Assembly (NCBI GenBank): GCA_905250025.1
Contig: CAJNOJ010000014.1
Coordinates: forward strand, 565,624-629,623
Source of the DNA: Adineta ricciae
Lineage: Eukaryota > Rotifera > Eurotatoria > Adinetida > Adinetidae
Length of the DNA stretch: 64,000 nucleotides
Direction of reading: 5' to 3'
Shown here piece after piece: positions 23,532-34,796 of the stretch; positions within the stretch are counted from its first letter, which is position 1; each line of letters opens with the position of its first letter. The notes beneath the pieces were generated by a model. The model was not told the origin of the DNA and did no database searches. It saw only the letters and a list, made by a program, of their open reading frames with translations. The position numbers and the translations under genes are program-made.

Positions 23532-24906
23532 ATGTTCACATTGCGCTATGCATTAAATAGTATTCGTCGAAAAATCCGTTATGTCATTCAGTCAGCTCGG
23601 AACCATCGTAGTCTCACTTTATTTCTTATAGTTATTCTTATTCTTGTGGGAATATTTCACAAAGAAATTATCTATCGTCTTTATTTGCAAACGATTAATG
23701 TTAAATCATATAGAAATACGATTACTTTTTGGAGCAGTGACTATCATATAAGGTAAATCTTCTATCCGAAAAAATGATTTTCTTATTTGCATATATTCTA
23801 CGTTATTTATTAGTCCTATTCAAGATCTGAAGACTATTCTCATTCCATTCGGCGTCAAATTCTTCGATAAAAGCCTTTCATATAGTTGCTCACGAACGGG
23901 AACATGTTATTCACCTTTAAGAGTCTTAACACGTAAGAATGCACAACAACCGTCGAAAGAACTTGCCATGCAATTCTACGAATTCTACAAAGATCAACTC
24001 GAAATGAATCTCGTCGATGCATTCGTTTGCTTCCATCCCGTTGGCATGTGTGAACTCTACATACCATTCAATCGAACCATCATCATCATTGCCTCAACAC
24101 GATATGAACTCTGGAGATTCGATCCATCTTCATGGACGAAACTCAATGAAAATCTCAAACAAATTGCAAAACATCCCAAGAATATCATTGCTGCAAACAA
24201 TCTCTATGATGTGGAATACATTCGTTATTTCACCGGAATCAACGCTACGCTTCTGCCGAGTTTTTGTAATTATACGAATGTTAACTACAATCCCAGTAGG
24301 GAAGAATTCTTAATCGCTCCAATTCACGGCAAAGATGTCGAAGTTCTGTTTCAAAAATTACTTCGTATTTCTTTGCAATCACACTCTATACGAGTCGTAC
24401 CAATCAGAAAACTCTATTCTAATTATGAATATTCCGATCTAGCTAAACATCCCGCTATTATCTATGTGCCTTATCAAGTTTCTGTGATGAGTCTATTCGA
24501 ACAATATCGAATGAACATTCCATTGCTATTCCCTTCACTAGATCTTCTAACACAATGGCATCTAAAATATTCTGTAGTCAACGAAAAAACATGGGATCAG
24601 GCTTGGTATGGTACAATACCGAATGGTTCGCGCATTCCTGGTGTGCTGTCGGGTGTTCCCGATCCGAATAATGATCGCGATCGAACATCTGTTCGTTACT
24701 GGTTGAACTTTTCTGATTTCTATCAATGGCCACATGTTACCTACTATGATTCAACAGATGATCTTGTGCAAAAACTGACCACAACAGATTTTCCATCGAT
24801 CAGCAAGAAGATGAAAGAACATAACAAGCAAGTGAAAGAAAACTTGCTGACAAAATGGAAAGAAATCCTCGATAATATCAAGCGATATTCGCCAAAGTTT
24901 TACTAG
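23532..24906 (+). CDS. Type II membrane protein of unknown family, glycosyltransferase-like (copy 1)
   Basis: Two exons (23532-23752, 23814-24906) encode 437 residues. A basic N-terminus and one hydrophobic span (LTLFLIVILILVGIF) indicate a type II (Golgi-type) orientation. The luminal part has N-x-S/T sites and a pair of Cys early on (YSCSRTGTC). It includes HPAIIYVPYQVSVMSLFEQY, IPLLFPSLDLLTQWH and a C-terminal helix (KKMKEHNKQVKENLLTKW). The topology and the VPYQVS/PLLFPS segment remind me of glycosyltransferases (compare fucosyl- or exostosin-type luminal enzymes), but I cannot name a family. A second copy lies on the minus strand, split between 47237-47466 and 51911-53262, with the same intron position and phase. 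Confidence 0.7.
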
Positions 24907-25173
24907 CTAGTTTTGCACAAATCAATCTAATGATCTAATAAAAAAGTCGTAAACATTTCTGTGATAGCCAGATATTTTCTTTGTTTTTAAATAAATGTTC
25001 ACAAAGTATGAATACTGCCTGAGATTTTCTCGCTAGAATTACACATATGGTGCACTTTTATACTAAAACAAATGTCAAGTTACTAAGAAAATTGAATTTC
25101 AGCGCTGTTGAAATACTTCTCTTTCTTTTATGAAAACATTTCGATTCTTTCATCTGAAATCAAATTAATTCTC

Positions 25174-26112
25174 ATGTATACATATGAGCACACCACTCTA
25201 CAATTAAATGAATATCATTCGTTCACTACGGCAGTTCTTCATTTTCTTCAAAAATACTTCAATCAATTTCACCGAGCGCTAACAAACTATTCCACCATTC
25301 TCAAACATCTTCAGACAAAATCATCTTTCCTCTCATCGAACACAAATCCGTCTCATTCCCTAAACAAACATCTACACCATGCTTTATCATCCATAATTCA
25401 AATAGTCAATGCTGAATGTCAACATTTCGAACAACGAAGTCAGTTTCTCCGAGCCATTCATTTAACAGCGAATGAACTTCATCAACAAATCATCTCATCG
25501 AAAATTTCCAAGCAAAAACGTCACTTAAACAGATACACTCATCGAATTACACGTTTATATCGTCAGAAAAAACGACACTATCTAGATCAATTACTCCCTG
25601 ATATACAGAAACACGATAAACTCACAATATCCTACAAAGATCATCTGGATAGAATAGCATCGCAAACCACAGATCTTCTATGGCAACTATTTTCATATTC
25701 GCCATACAAACATCATGTTAACTTAACTGAAACATCGTTTGAAAACGAACCGACAATTACTATTCCACTAATCGAAAGCAAAATGGAAAACATCCATTTA
25801 TCACCTCCTATTGAATTAGGTTCGGGCGATTCGTCACATTGCCAAGCAGCAAAAGAAGAGCGACGAAATCCATCAACAATTCTCTCGAACGAGATCATTG
25901 CTGACGAAGATCTATTAAACAGTGACGATGATGACACACAATGGTTGAATATCACCGAACAGAAAACAACAGTTGTATCAATCAATCATAACAACAACAA
26001 CCGAAAACGATCATTTACACGCAAGAAAGGCATAGTAGAATCGAATGACTCACTACATCTGTCGGATATAAGCTATATAACTGATTATTATTCACAAAAT
26101 GAATCAGACTGA
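25174..26112 (+). CDS. Unknown helical protein with acidic tail
   Basis: An open frame of about 312 residues from the first ATG. The frame is open 5' to an AG acceptor at 25102 (TTTCAG), so an upstream exon may exist. The first 220 residues are helix-rich with many Leu, His and Gln (FLQKYFNQFHRALTNYS, QRSQFLRAIHLTANELHQQ, RLYRQKKRHYLDQLLP), compatible with a helical bundle or BAR-like domain, though this is a weak inference. The last 100 are low-complexity with acidic DEDLLNSDDDD and a basic KRSFTRKK patch. No family was recognised. Confidence 0.5.
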   Translation: MYTYEHTTLQLNEYHSFTTAVLHFLQKYFNQFHRALTNYSTILKHLQTKSSFLSSNTNPSHSLNKHLHHALSSIIQIVNAECQHFEQRSQFLRAIHLTANELHQQIISSKISKQKRHLNRYTHRITRLYRQKKRHYLDQLLPDIQKHDKLTISYKDHLDRIASQTTDLLWQLFSYSPYKHHVNLTETSFENEPTITIPLIESKMENIHLSPPIELGSGDSSHCQAAKEERRNPSTILSNEIIADEDLLNSDDDDTQWLNITEQKTTVVSINHNNNNRKRSFTRKKGIVESNDSLHLSDISYITDYYSQNESD

Positions 26113-26929
26113 TGTACACTATCTACGAATATCTTTATATCTACAATCGCTAGTAACATCGAACTAAAATTAGATTTGTATAATGATAGGAACAATCGAT
26201 CAATTTGTCAAGAAAACAAAAACGTTTTCTTCAACTCAACTAATTTGTTATCTGATACGTCTTCATTTACAGAAAAACACTTCGCTGCTTTTGCTTTGAA
26301 GAGAGACTCTTGCAAATGTTAATTCTCACTATATACGTATTTTTCTCTCTCAAATAATGTATGGCGACATTCTTTACGATCTTTCGTTTTGATGGTAAGA
26401 CAGTAACGTCGATTCGTATATATTTATTTCAATAAAACGCAAGATGTTGAGATATTGCAATTGCTTGGAGTACTGTTTATGATTTGAGCATGAAATTAGA
26501 TGAGGAACACGTATGAATGTCGCATTGTGTGTGCTCTATTTAATAGCCAATAACCATCGTACAACTGTTTTCGGTACTCGTAGCGTATTTGTCTATAAGA
26601 TAAAGCCGGTTTTTAAAAACGGATTCGGCGGAGAAGTGGGTAGATTTTGTTCGGCAAAGAATATTCATTGTTGTTCGAATAGTTTGCACAAAAGCAAAGA
26701 AGGAAAGAATTTATTGGTCAGTCCTCTTATGAAGTCATATAAGATACAATTAGAAATGTAATTAATGAAAAGAGAGTGATGAAAGAGACCATCAAAACAG
26801 TAAATATCAAACGTTTTTGATATTCAGTCATCAGTTCGTAATAATTCCAGAAAAAAAACGATAGTAATGATCAGAAGAAAAGGAGCTTCTTGTTTAAATG
26901 TTCTTGCTGTTCAATCGAAGCGAATATAT
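26113..26929. other. Intergenic region
   Basis: Convergent 3' ends of the helical-protein gene (+) and the Pmp3-like gene (-). AATAAA at about 26430. Nothing else was recognised. Confidence 0.5.
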
Positions 26930-27097
26930 CTATTTTTTGAGAATAACCCAAAACGCATGAATGATACCAAGAATCCAGAAACCGACGATAGTTAAAACTA
27001 GGTTAATAATAACTTGATTATTGCAATCTTTCTGATGAAGATAAACGGCTAATGGGGGAATGAAAATCGCAAGAATAACTAAGAGAAGATCAGCCAT
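26930..27097 (-). CDS. Pmp3/UPF0057 (stress-induced hydrophobic peptide) family, 55 aa
   Basis: A short intronless frame of 55 codons: starts MADLLLVILAIFIPPLAVYL, continues HQKDCNNQVIINLVLTIVGF and ends WILGIIHAFWVILKK. Two membrane spans, the IPPLAV turn, a Cys-N pair and the GIIHAFWVI end are the signature of Pmp3/RCI2/UPF0057 proteolipids. These small plasma-membrane proteins influence membrane potential and salt or cold tolerance in yeast and plants, and are patchily distributed in animals. Length is typical (about 52-60). A role in desiccation or osmotic stress would fit a bdelloid but is speculation. Confidence 0.88.
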   Translation of the reverse strand: MADLLLVILAIFIPPLAVYLHQKDCNNQVIINLVLTIVGFWILGIIHAFWVILKK

Positions 27098-28260
27098 GTT
27101 AATAACGTTGTTTCGATTACTATATAGTCAGGTTTATATGAAGAAAAAAGTGAATATAAATTGTTCCCTTTTTTTGTAACAACGAGAGAAAGAGAAAATG
27201 AGAAACAGAGAGAAGACATTTCTCTTCGGAGAGAGAGAGAGAGAAAGAGAAAATGAAGAGATGTCGGATATTTTTTGTATGCAAACGTGTCACCTATTAG
27301 TTTAGTCAATCCAATGGAGTAATAAAACGTTGTAGACACATGTCTATTCAACAAACGAAACATGACCTAGGTGAGCAAATATCGGTAAATGAAAGTAAAG
27401 AAAATGATCAAGCTATTATATATTCTCTATGTTTGATTACCAAGTCAACAGAATCCAGTTTCGTCAACGTTACTTGAAACTTTCAAGGATTTTGTAGATT
27501 TTCTTCGTCAAGTGTGTTTCCTAATGAATGATCCTATTGCTTCCTTCGAGCAGTTGTCATGAGTATAAGAAATTAATCATGTTTTCCTTTCATATTAATT
27601 CAAACCATTGATTTAATCTTTAAAGCCAACAAACCAATCTTAAACCTTTACTTTAAGATTATCAAAGATGCGGACGTCGTCAGTACGGTCATACCAACGA
27701 TTGTGTCGACAAAATATCGTACTGAAAGAGTACATGGATTATGTCTGATGTTTCGAGGGAAAATACCAAGAATTTCGTTCTAAGATGTCAGTATGAGAAG
27801 AAAAAAAACGAAGTAAACTAAACTTCCGTTGGGAAAAACATTTTATCGGTTGATTTCAAGTATGTGCTTTACTCTTCTCAACTTTCATCACCCGGGTGCT
27901 TTAAAATGTGTCGTCTTCTGCTATCACCATGGTTTTTTTTTCTCACGTTGTATGTAAGTGAAGAAAATGTTCCTGTCGAAACACGTATCGCTTGATTGTT
28001 CAATCAGAATAATGCGAGACAATAAAAAAAACAGTGAATTTTCTACAAAAAAAGGACACTATCGCACATCGCATGATTATAAAAAGAAAGTGAGAATTTC
28101 GTTCATTGAAACTGTTCGATCATATCTCCAGTTTCTTTGTTCATATATCCAAAAAAGATTAATAATTTCAAGAATTTGAATTTACACCAGCGTTCCATTC
28201 GATCTTTACTACAAAAGAAAAGAACACCGACATTGTAATGTGCATAGTCAGTTTCGTTTC
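27098..28260. other. Intergenic region with purine-rich repeat
   Basis: About 1.1 kb, promoter side of the Pmp3-like gene. A GAGAGAGAGAAAGAGAAA tract lies at about 27180-27260. No coding exon was recognised on either strand. Confidence 0.5.
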
Positions 28261-30925
28261 TTACAAAAGTATCAAATCGAAAAGCAATAATTCTAATCGA
28301 GCATAAATACGATCTTTTAATAATCGACGCGGCCCTTCATGTTTTCGAGCACCAAGTATAGCACTAGAAATAAGCAAATATATACATTTTCAAGGTAAAC
28401 CTTTCGTTTGTCTGTTGGACACGTTTGTTATACTTCATTTCATACAATGAATCCCAAGAAATTTCTATTATATTAATAAACATGATTAGATATTCTCGAA
28501 GATGATTGCATGTGATTACTTCTCTCACGAAAGACGCTCAGGAAGAGTCGAACTCGTCCAGAAAAGAATTTTTGCTCACCTTCGAGCCATTATGGTATGT
28601 CGATCGATAAGATTTCCATGATCACGAATCGTTGATCGTATTTGGTTTAAATTCCTATAAAGAAAAAGTCCAATGGTATTCATTATACGTAACAAAAATA
28701 ATGCTGAAGAAACGGCGAAGCTTAGATGTTGCACGTGTGTTCATTCGAAAAGATACCTGAGCACAAGAATGAGCTTGTCTGGTAATTGTTTAAACACATC
28801 GATAACTTGATCCATTGTTTGCTGAGCTTTGAGTTGGATTCGAGCCATTTCTTCTTTAGTTATTTTCTGTCGAAATGAAACTCTTCCAGCTCGAGAACGC
28901 AATGATTGCATTATCAAAATCTCCGCAAATAGACGATGATATTTCTCTATATACAACATCGCCAATAAGAACTCAATCGTTTGAACATGATCAAACACAC
29001 ACACACAATTATTTAGAAAAATCAACGATGACGATGACTAACCTTAGTATCATTAGTAGCGAGCGAGGCATATCTTGGAGAGTTCGGAGGACACTATCTT
29101 GAATGTCGTTGAAAATGACCGAGAAATCTTTTCGAATGGCCATTTTCTGCTGCGCACTTAGAGTTAAAAATTCTCTTTCGGTCTATGAGGATAAGAGAAG
29201 AAAGTAACATTGAAAGATTCAACAAGAGGATACCCTTACAGGAAGACGAATTTTTCCTTGTTCGCGAGCAGTTTTTTGTTCATCAGCTGACATTTTATCC
29301 CAAACTTCAGGTAAAATTGCTAGATCATGAATAGGTCGATGGATTGGTCGCATAGAAAGAACCGTTGCAAATGTCAAATAATCCTTATCTATACCAAGAA
29401 GATATCAATGATTTATCGTCATCATTTTCTTTTTCACATAATTGTGTATGGTTCTCGATGAACACGCATCACTTACCTTGTACACCAAGTTCCGTAGCAT
29501 ATTGCTTCATTTTCAACTCATCTTTCAATATGATTGCTTTCCACAGTTGACACAATGCTGCTCGATCTTTCGCATTGATATCTACATATAAACCATGATC
29601 GAGTAAAACGATTTGTACTACATCGGATTTGGCTGGAGCTTTCGGATCGCGTCGAACATAGACATTTCCTGGCTATAGGAGAAGAGAACATGATTGTATT
29701 GAGAAAAAAAATCAACAGTGAAATCAATGTGACATACATGAGGATCGGCATGTACAAAACCTGAATGGAAGATTTGAAACGCCATCGCTTCTACGAGTTT
29801 TGAATCTATTTCTTTCAAAGATAACTTGGATTCTTTAATTTTGTCCAAATCTGAAACTTTGATTCCATCGATGTACTCCATGACTAGTATGCGACTCGTT
29901 GTATACTCCCAAAAAACTTTTGGAACATAGATATATTTCAAATATGGAGATAATTGGGCATAGCATAGCTCGGCATTTTCACCCTCTAATTTAAAATTAA
30001 GTTCCCGTTCTAAGTTGGTTTTCACTGAATCAATCATCCAGCCGAATTCGAATTTTGGAAAGATTTTCCCTAGTGCATATAAGATCATTCGAATAGTTAA
30101 CATGTCACCGGTAAAACGATCTTGTAAATCAATATATTGCAATTTCACTGCCACACGTTCATTAGTTGATTTCAAACGACCTTCATAAACTTCAGCAAGT
30201 GATGCAGCAGCGATTGGTTCAGGAGAAAGATAAGAGAATATATCTGATGCTTCACGACCGAATTCTTCGTCAATTAACTGACTAACCTAAACGAATCAAG
30301 TGAAAGACTTTTAATAAAGGAAGGAGAGATTTACTTCATTTCGTTGCCTTCTTAAAGCTTTGTCTTGTAATAGACGAAGACCGTCGGTATATTCTTTCGG
30401 TAAAATATGATCAGCACTGACCATTCCTTGGCCCATTTTGACGTATAGACCACCGTTTTCAATACATCCTTGCGCTATTCGAGCTGCCGCTCGTGAATGA
30501 CACTCTTTCAGCTTTTCATCATATTCTGGTGATGTGTCTGGTACGGTCCAAAAGAGATACTTATAATCAATAGCAATAAGAAGACCAATTTGAAATGATC
30601 TATACGACAGTAACTATGAAAATGACTTCGAGTGTTAGTCAACAACTACGAACCGAAATCCACGTTGAAAACCTTGGAAAGTTACTCTTACTTGTCGTCG
30701 TTCTTTCGGTGTGAGATAATAGAAATAATAAAGGCTACCGCTCCCACATACCAATCCATTAGCAATCAAAACATTTCGTAAAAAATGTCGACTACGATCT
30801 TTGCCAGGAACTCTCTCAGCAACTGATCGAACTGTATTGGAACTATTGTTCGATGTGAAAGTTTTTATTATCGATCGATATGCATACGATGGTAACAACA
30901 ATGAACTAGCTCGAAATGTATTCAT
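28261..30925 (-). CDS. ABC1/ADCK5-like atypical kinase
   Basis: Multi-exon minus-strand gene. The N-terminus is basic and hydroxylated (MNTFRASSLLLPSYAYR), plausible as a mitochondrial presequence, with a hydrophobic span (NVLIANGLVCGSGSLYYF). The next exon contains IAIDYKYLFW and ENGGLYVKMGQGM, the KxGQ motif unique to UbiB/ABC1 kinases. Further down are RVAVKLQY, the catalytic HADPHPGNV-type loop split by an intron (FVHADPH then PGNVYVRRDPKA) and LLDHGLYVD replacing DFG. The ENGGLYVK and IDYKYLFW segments favour ADCK5 over ADCK1/2. The family supports coenzyme Q and mitochondrial lipid functions. The last exon ends RLELLLFDLILL at 28261. Confidence 0.83.
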
Positions 30926-31066
30926 ATGTATTTATCTAGAATAATAACAATCGAGAAATTTCTTTCCAATACTTGACCAAACATGTATTTCGATTAAAAA
31001 TATACAAAAATAATTCCATTTCGTATCGAGAAAAAAAGTAAACCGGTCAGTACTTTTTTGTGTTAG

Positions 31067-32680
31067 TTAATGTTTTATACGTTTGGCTCTTCCATTTGAA
31101 ATCGAACCTGTTGACAGTACATCAGTATCTTGATCCATAGCGGAGTCATCATTGGTCGCAGAGCGTTTACATGTCTTTACGGGCGGGAGCTGGACATTCA
31201 CAATTTTCTCAACGCGATTCGTATTTTCATGATCATTTGCTAACCATGGATGTTGAAGTACACCGGCTATAGTCAATCGTTTGTTTGGATCAACACACAT
31301 CATTTGGCGAATGAGATCTTTGGCAACATCGGAAACATCTGACCAGAATTCATCAGGAAATGTATAAAGACCTTTGAGAATTTGTTCAGTTAAAGGTAAC
31401 GAATCAGGCGATTCACTAAAAGGTGGATAGCCAACTAAGCATATGTATAAAATAACACCTAAACTCCAAACATCGACTTTATTTGTATAGCTTCCTTCGC
31501 CACGACTTGCTAAAATCTCCGGTGCTACACAAAAGTAAAAATCAGTTATCAGATATTTTCATTTGCATTTTTACCGAGATAATTTGGTGTTCCACAGAAT
31601 GTTTTCATCAACGATGTTTCGTTGATTAATCTGGATAGACCAAAATCAGTTATTTTAATTAATGCTTCAGTCGTTTCTGGTGATGTCAACAAAACATTCT
31701 CCGGTTTCAAATCACGATGTGTTATTGAGCTGTCATGGAGATATTTCACCCCGATGCACATTTGACGAAAGAGAAATTTACTTGTACTTTCATCGAACTG
31801 ACCATGAGCTACAATTCGATCGAACAACTCACCACCTTCAACTAATTCAAGTATGATGTAAAGTGCATCGTGAGTTTCATGAACGTCATGAATACGAATG
31901 ATACATGGATGGTTTAAACGTTGTAAGATTGAGCATTCACTTTTGATTTGTTGATTGAACACTAGAGCTTGTGGACCAAGATGTGTAAACGTTTTCTTGG
32001 CAATAATCTTCATAGCATAACGATCACAAGTATCTACACAAAGATAATTATGAGGAGTTATTGTTTTTGTTTGGAGATTACCTCGTAAGAAGCATAATTT
32101 CACTTCGCCATAGGCACCACGCCCAATTGGTTTTGAAACAATGTATTTCTGTTTGATCACAGCTGGAATTGAAGTATCTTCTGATGCATTTGCATCCATA
32201 TAGATATACACGCGATGCGTTTTGGACGATAGAGCGATTTCAGCGTTATTTTCTAAGATTTGTTTTTTATTCTTTCCGATTTTCTCTCCATTAACATACG
32301 TGCCATTCGATGATAAATCTTCTAGATATACATAGTTTTTGATTTCATCATGAATGATCTTGAAATGCACAGACGAGTAAGTTGGATAATATTTCGTCGT
32401 TTGAATTTCACCGGAATCAAACTTGATTGAGCAAGTTTTTCCACGCCCGAAGGAATACTCTTGTTCGCTCAAGCTTAGAGGCGAAAAGAGTTTATTCATA
32501 GATAATAGCCGACCCCATACATCTGATCGTTGATTAATATCTGCATCATCATCTGTTCCATCGAAATTTTGCGTATTTTGTGTTGGCAAACTTAACGTCT
32601 GAATTGAAAAACGAAATAGTCAAATGCATTCGAGGGGAAAAGACTTTCAATTTACAGACCATTGGCATCGGATCGTCCAT
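31067..32680 (-). CDS. CHEK2: Checkpoint kinase 2 (FHA plus Ser/Thr kinase)
   Basis: Exons: 32680-32660 (small start exon, predicted), 32598-31576 and 31524-31067. The FHA domain has FGRGKTCSI, SSVHF and LSSNGTYVNGEKIG. The kinase domain has GRGAYGEVKL, AMKII, HRDLKPENVLL, DFGLSRL, the activation loop TFCGTPNYLAPEIL and DVWSLGVILY. FHA followed by a CAMK-type kinase is diagnostic of CHK2/Rad53-type DNA-damage kinases. The regulatory N-terminus is very short and has two closely spaced TQ sites (PTQNTQN), a minimal SQ/TQ region for ATM/ATR phosphorylation. The C-terminal tail is basic (GRAKRIKH), a likely nuclear signal. The start exon relies on a GTCTGT donor and is the weakest part. Confidence 0.92.
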
Positions 32681-33030
32681 GCTGGGACTAATGGAGTTAG
32701 TGTTGTCAGAAAATAGAGTATTTCTCTTCGAGATAACTCAAGGTTACAAAACATTGACAGACGGAGATCTTAGTAAAAGATGGATATGACTAATGGCCAA
32801 TAAAATCTTTTCGGTAAACGACAAGTGACATCTGTTAAACTAAGTGCAAGACAAGAAATATTATATTCTACTCATGATTGTTCAATTAGCAATGTTAATT
32901 TCCACATAAATCTATGTATGAATGCCGACCTATAGAGAACGATATAATAAGGAGTTATTCAGAGCTTTTCCCGATACTCTACGTGAAAGTTTATTAGACT
33001 GTAGCATAGAAATGATATTTGCTAGTCGTT

Positions 33031-34438
33031 TCATTTATTACGAAGAATATTTTCAATTGCTTGAATTACGCGAAGATTTCGAACGTCGACATGAAGATGA
33101 GATGGATCGAGATAGTTACAAGCAAAACCATATGACAATTGATAAGAAGGGTATGCAAATGCACAACTCCCACCATAGCCTATTTTAAACACAAAAAAGT
33201 TGCGTCATGTTCATACTATGATAATTAAAGTAGAACTTGCCAGTGAAACCAAAAGCTCCATCGCTAAATATGGGAAAACATTCGCCGAATAGCTGAAAGC
33301 CACCCTTAGCAAAGCTTGTTGGCATATTACTACAGTATAAATCAGATTCGCCGACTGGTGTAACATTTTCTGTTGCTTCACACAATGTCTTTTCGCTTAT
33401 TAAACGCTTTCTGATCTTTCCATTCTCGTTAATGTCACCAAGAAGTAAAGCATAAATCCGAGCCAATGATCGAGCTTTGGTTATTCCATTAACAGCAGGT
33501 AATTCTGCTTGATGGCAAGCAACTTCATTATAGATCATTTTTGGCTGTCCTAATGGAAATGCACCACTGCATGATAATCCTTTATTGTATGTTGGATCCG
33601 ATGGGCGGACATTGGTAGTATCAACCTGAAATCGATGAACTAGGAATGTCATTTCTCGATCAAATCCTCTTGATTAACTTACCACTTTACGAATAAGCGG
33701 AGAAATTCGTGTTTCAATGGTAGTATCTGGTATACCGACATAAAATTCGCTGTCTAATTCATCACGAACAAACTGACCGTACGTTCGATGATGTGGATCG
33801 ACTCGCCGGATCAATTCTCCAGCAAGATAGCCAACTGTATGAGCATGATAGCTATGCGCTGTTCCTGGTTCCCAATGAGGTTTCTGTGCAGCTAACAAAG
33901 AAGTCATACGAGACCAGTTGAATGCATCATCAATAGTAAGTTTCTCATCAACAAATGATAGGCCAGCTCGATGTGCTAATAGCTCACCGATAGTAATGTT
34001 CTTTGAAGAAAAACAACGTCAAGTAAATCATGCTCGATGGAGATATGATCCTACTTCTTTTTCATTCGCAGCGAATTCTGGCCAATATTTAGCAACAGGT
34101 GCATTGTAATCAAGCCAATTTCTTTCTACACACAAGGCAATAGCTGCTGCAAGAATACCTTTCGATGTTGAGAAAACCAATTGTAATGTATCTAACGTGT
34201 AAGGTTCCTTTCTTCTTTCTCCATCTTTCCAACCGCCGCTCAACTCTACAACACATTTTCCTTGATGATAAATACATAAACTTGCACCAATATCGGACCC
34301 ATCAGACAAATTCTGTTCGAAAACAGAGTGCACTTGCTCCCAGCCTGGCGCTACGTGCCCGTACGAACATTGCGTACTATTGCTTTCACTTCGCGTTGAT
34401 GACATTATAACAAATGTTTTCGTTCGTTCGGTCTCCAC
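33031..34438 (-). CDS. Class C beta-lactamase/EstB-like serine hydrolase
   Basis: Exons: 34438-34055, 34000-33683, about 33625-33241 and 33179-33031. The catalytic Ser-x-x-Lys is FSTSKG, the Tyr motif region is YHAHTVGYLAGELI and the third motif is HTG-like FGFTGYGGS, which is created only by joining the last two exons. Penicillin-binding/class C beta-lactamase folds of the EstB/LACT type act as esterases or peptidases in animals and bacteria. Here there is no signal peptide, so a cytosolic location is likely. The last intron (33240-33180) begins GCAAGT and ends TAG: a GC-AG intron. Reading through it gives an early stop and loses the third motif. MSSTRSE at 34405 is an alternative start. Confidence 0.85.
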
Positions 34439-34796
34439 ACTTTTATGTGCTTTTTCTTGATAAGTGAATCAGTAGTAGCCAGATAAATACTTTGTAGTAC
34501 TTTGTTTTGCCTTTCGATCGATACATTGCTATCGATCGAAAGTGACTTTCTATAATGAGAAACAAGTCATTTTTTGGATTTTTCCCATTCGTTTGTCCTT
34601 CTTTCCAATCGATTGCGGTAAGCAATCACGACAAGACAAGAAATATATAATGAATAGAATAGGATAGTAGTGACAACATATCCTGATTTTGAGTCAAATG
34701 AAACTCGACTACTGTGAATACTTTTATTTTATTAGAACATGTCTTCCTTATTCGACAAGAAAATAGATATTCCATGTATTGTCTGCAGGGTGAATG
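34439..34796. other. Spacer between hydrolase and GPCR genes
   Basis: AT-rich. Contains a short palindrome-like TCGATCGAT...ATCGATCGA (about 34517-34540). Nothing else was recognised. Confidence 0.45.

Noticed and set aside
25108..25173. Upstream extension of the helical protein frame
   Set aside because: It begins with TTG and an in-frame stop is just upstream; kept only as possible spliced exon, start set at the first ATG.
28535..28575. GAAGAGTCGAACTCGTCC, resembling a tRNA T-arm
   Set aside because: Stem pairing is poor and no D-arm, anticodon arm or acceptor stem fits around it; it lies in an ADCK5 intron.
32922..33188. Plus-strand open frame of 88 residues beginning MPTYRERYNKELF
   Set aside because: It lies opposite the last exon of the EstB-like hydrolase, whose minus-strand frame carries family motifs; the plus frame is a shadow.
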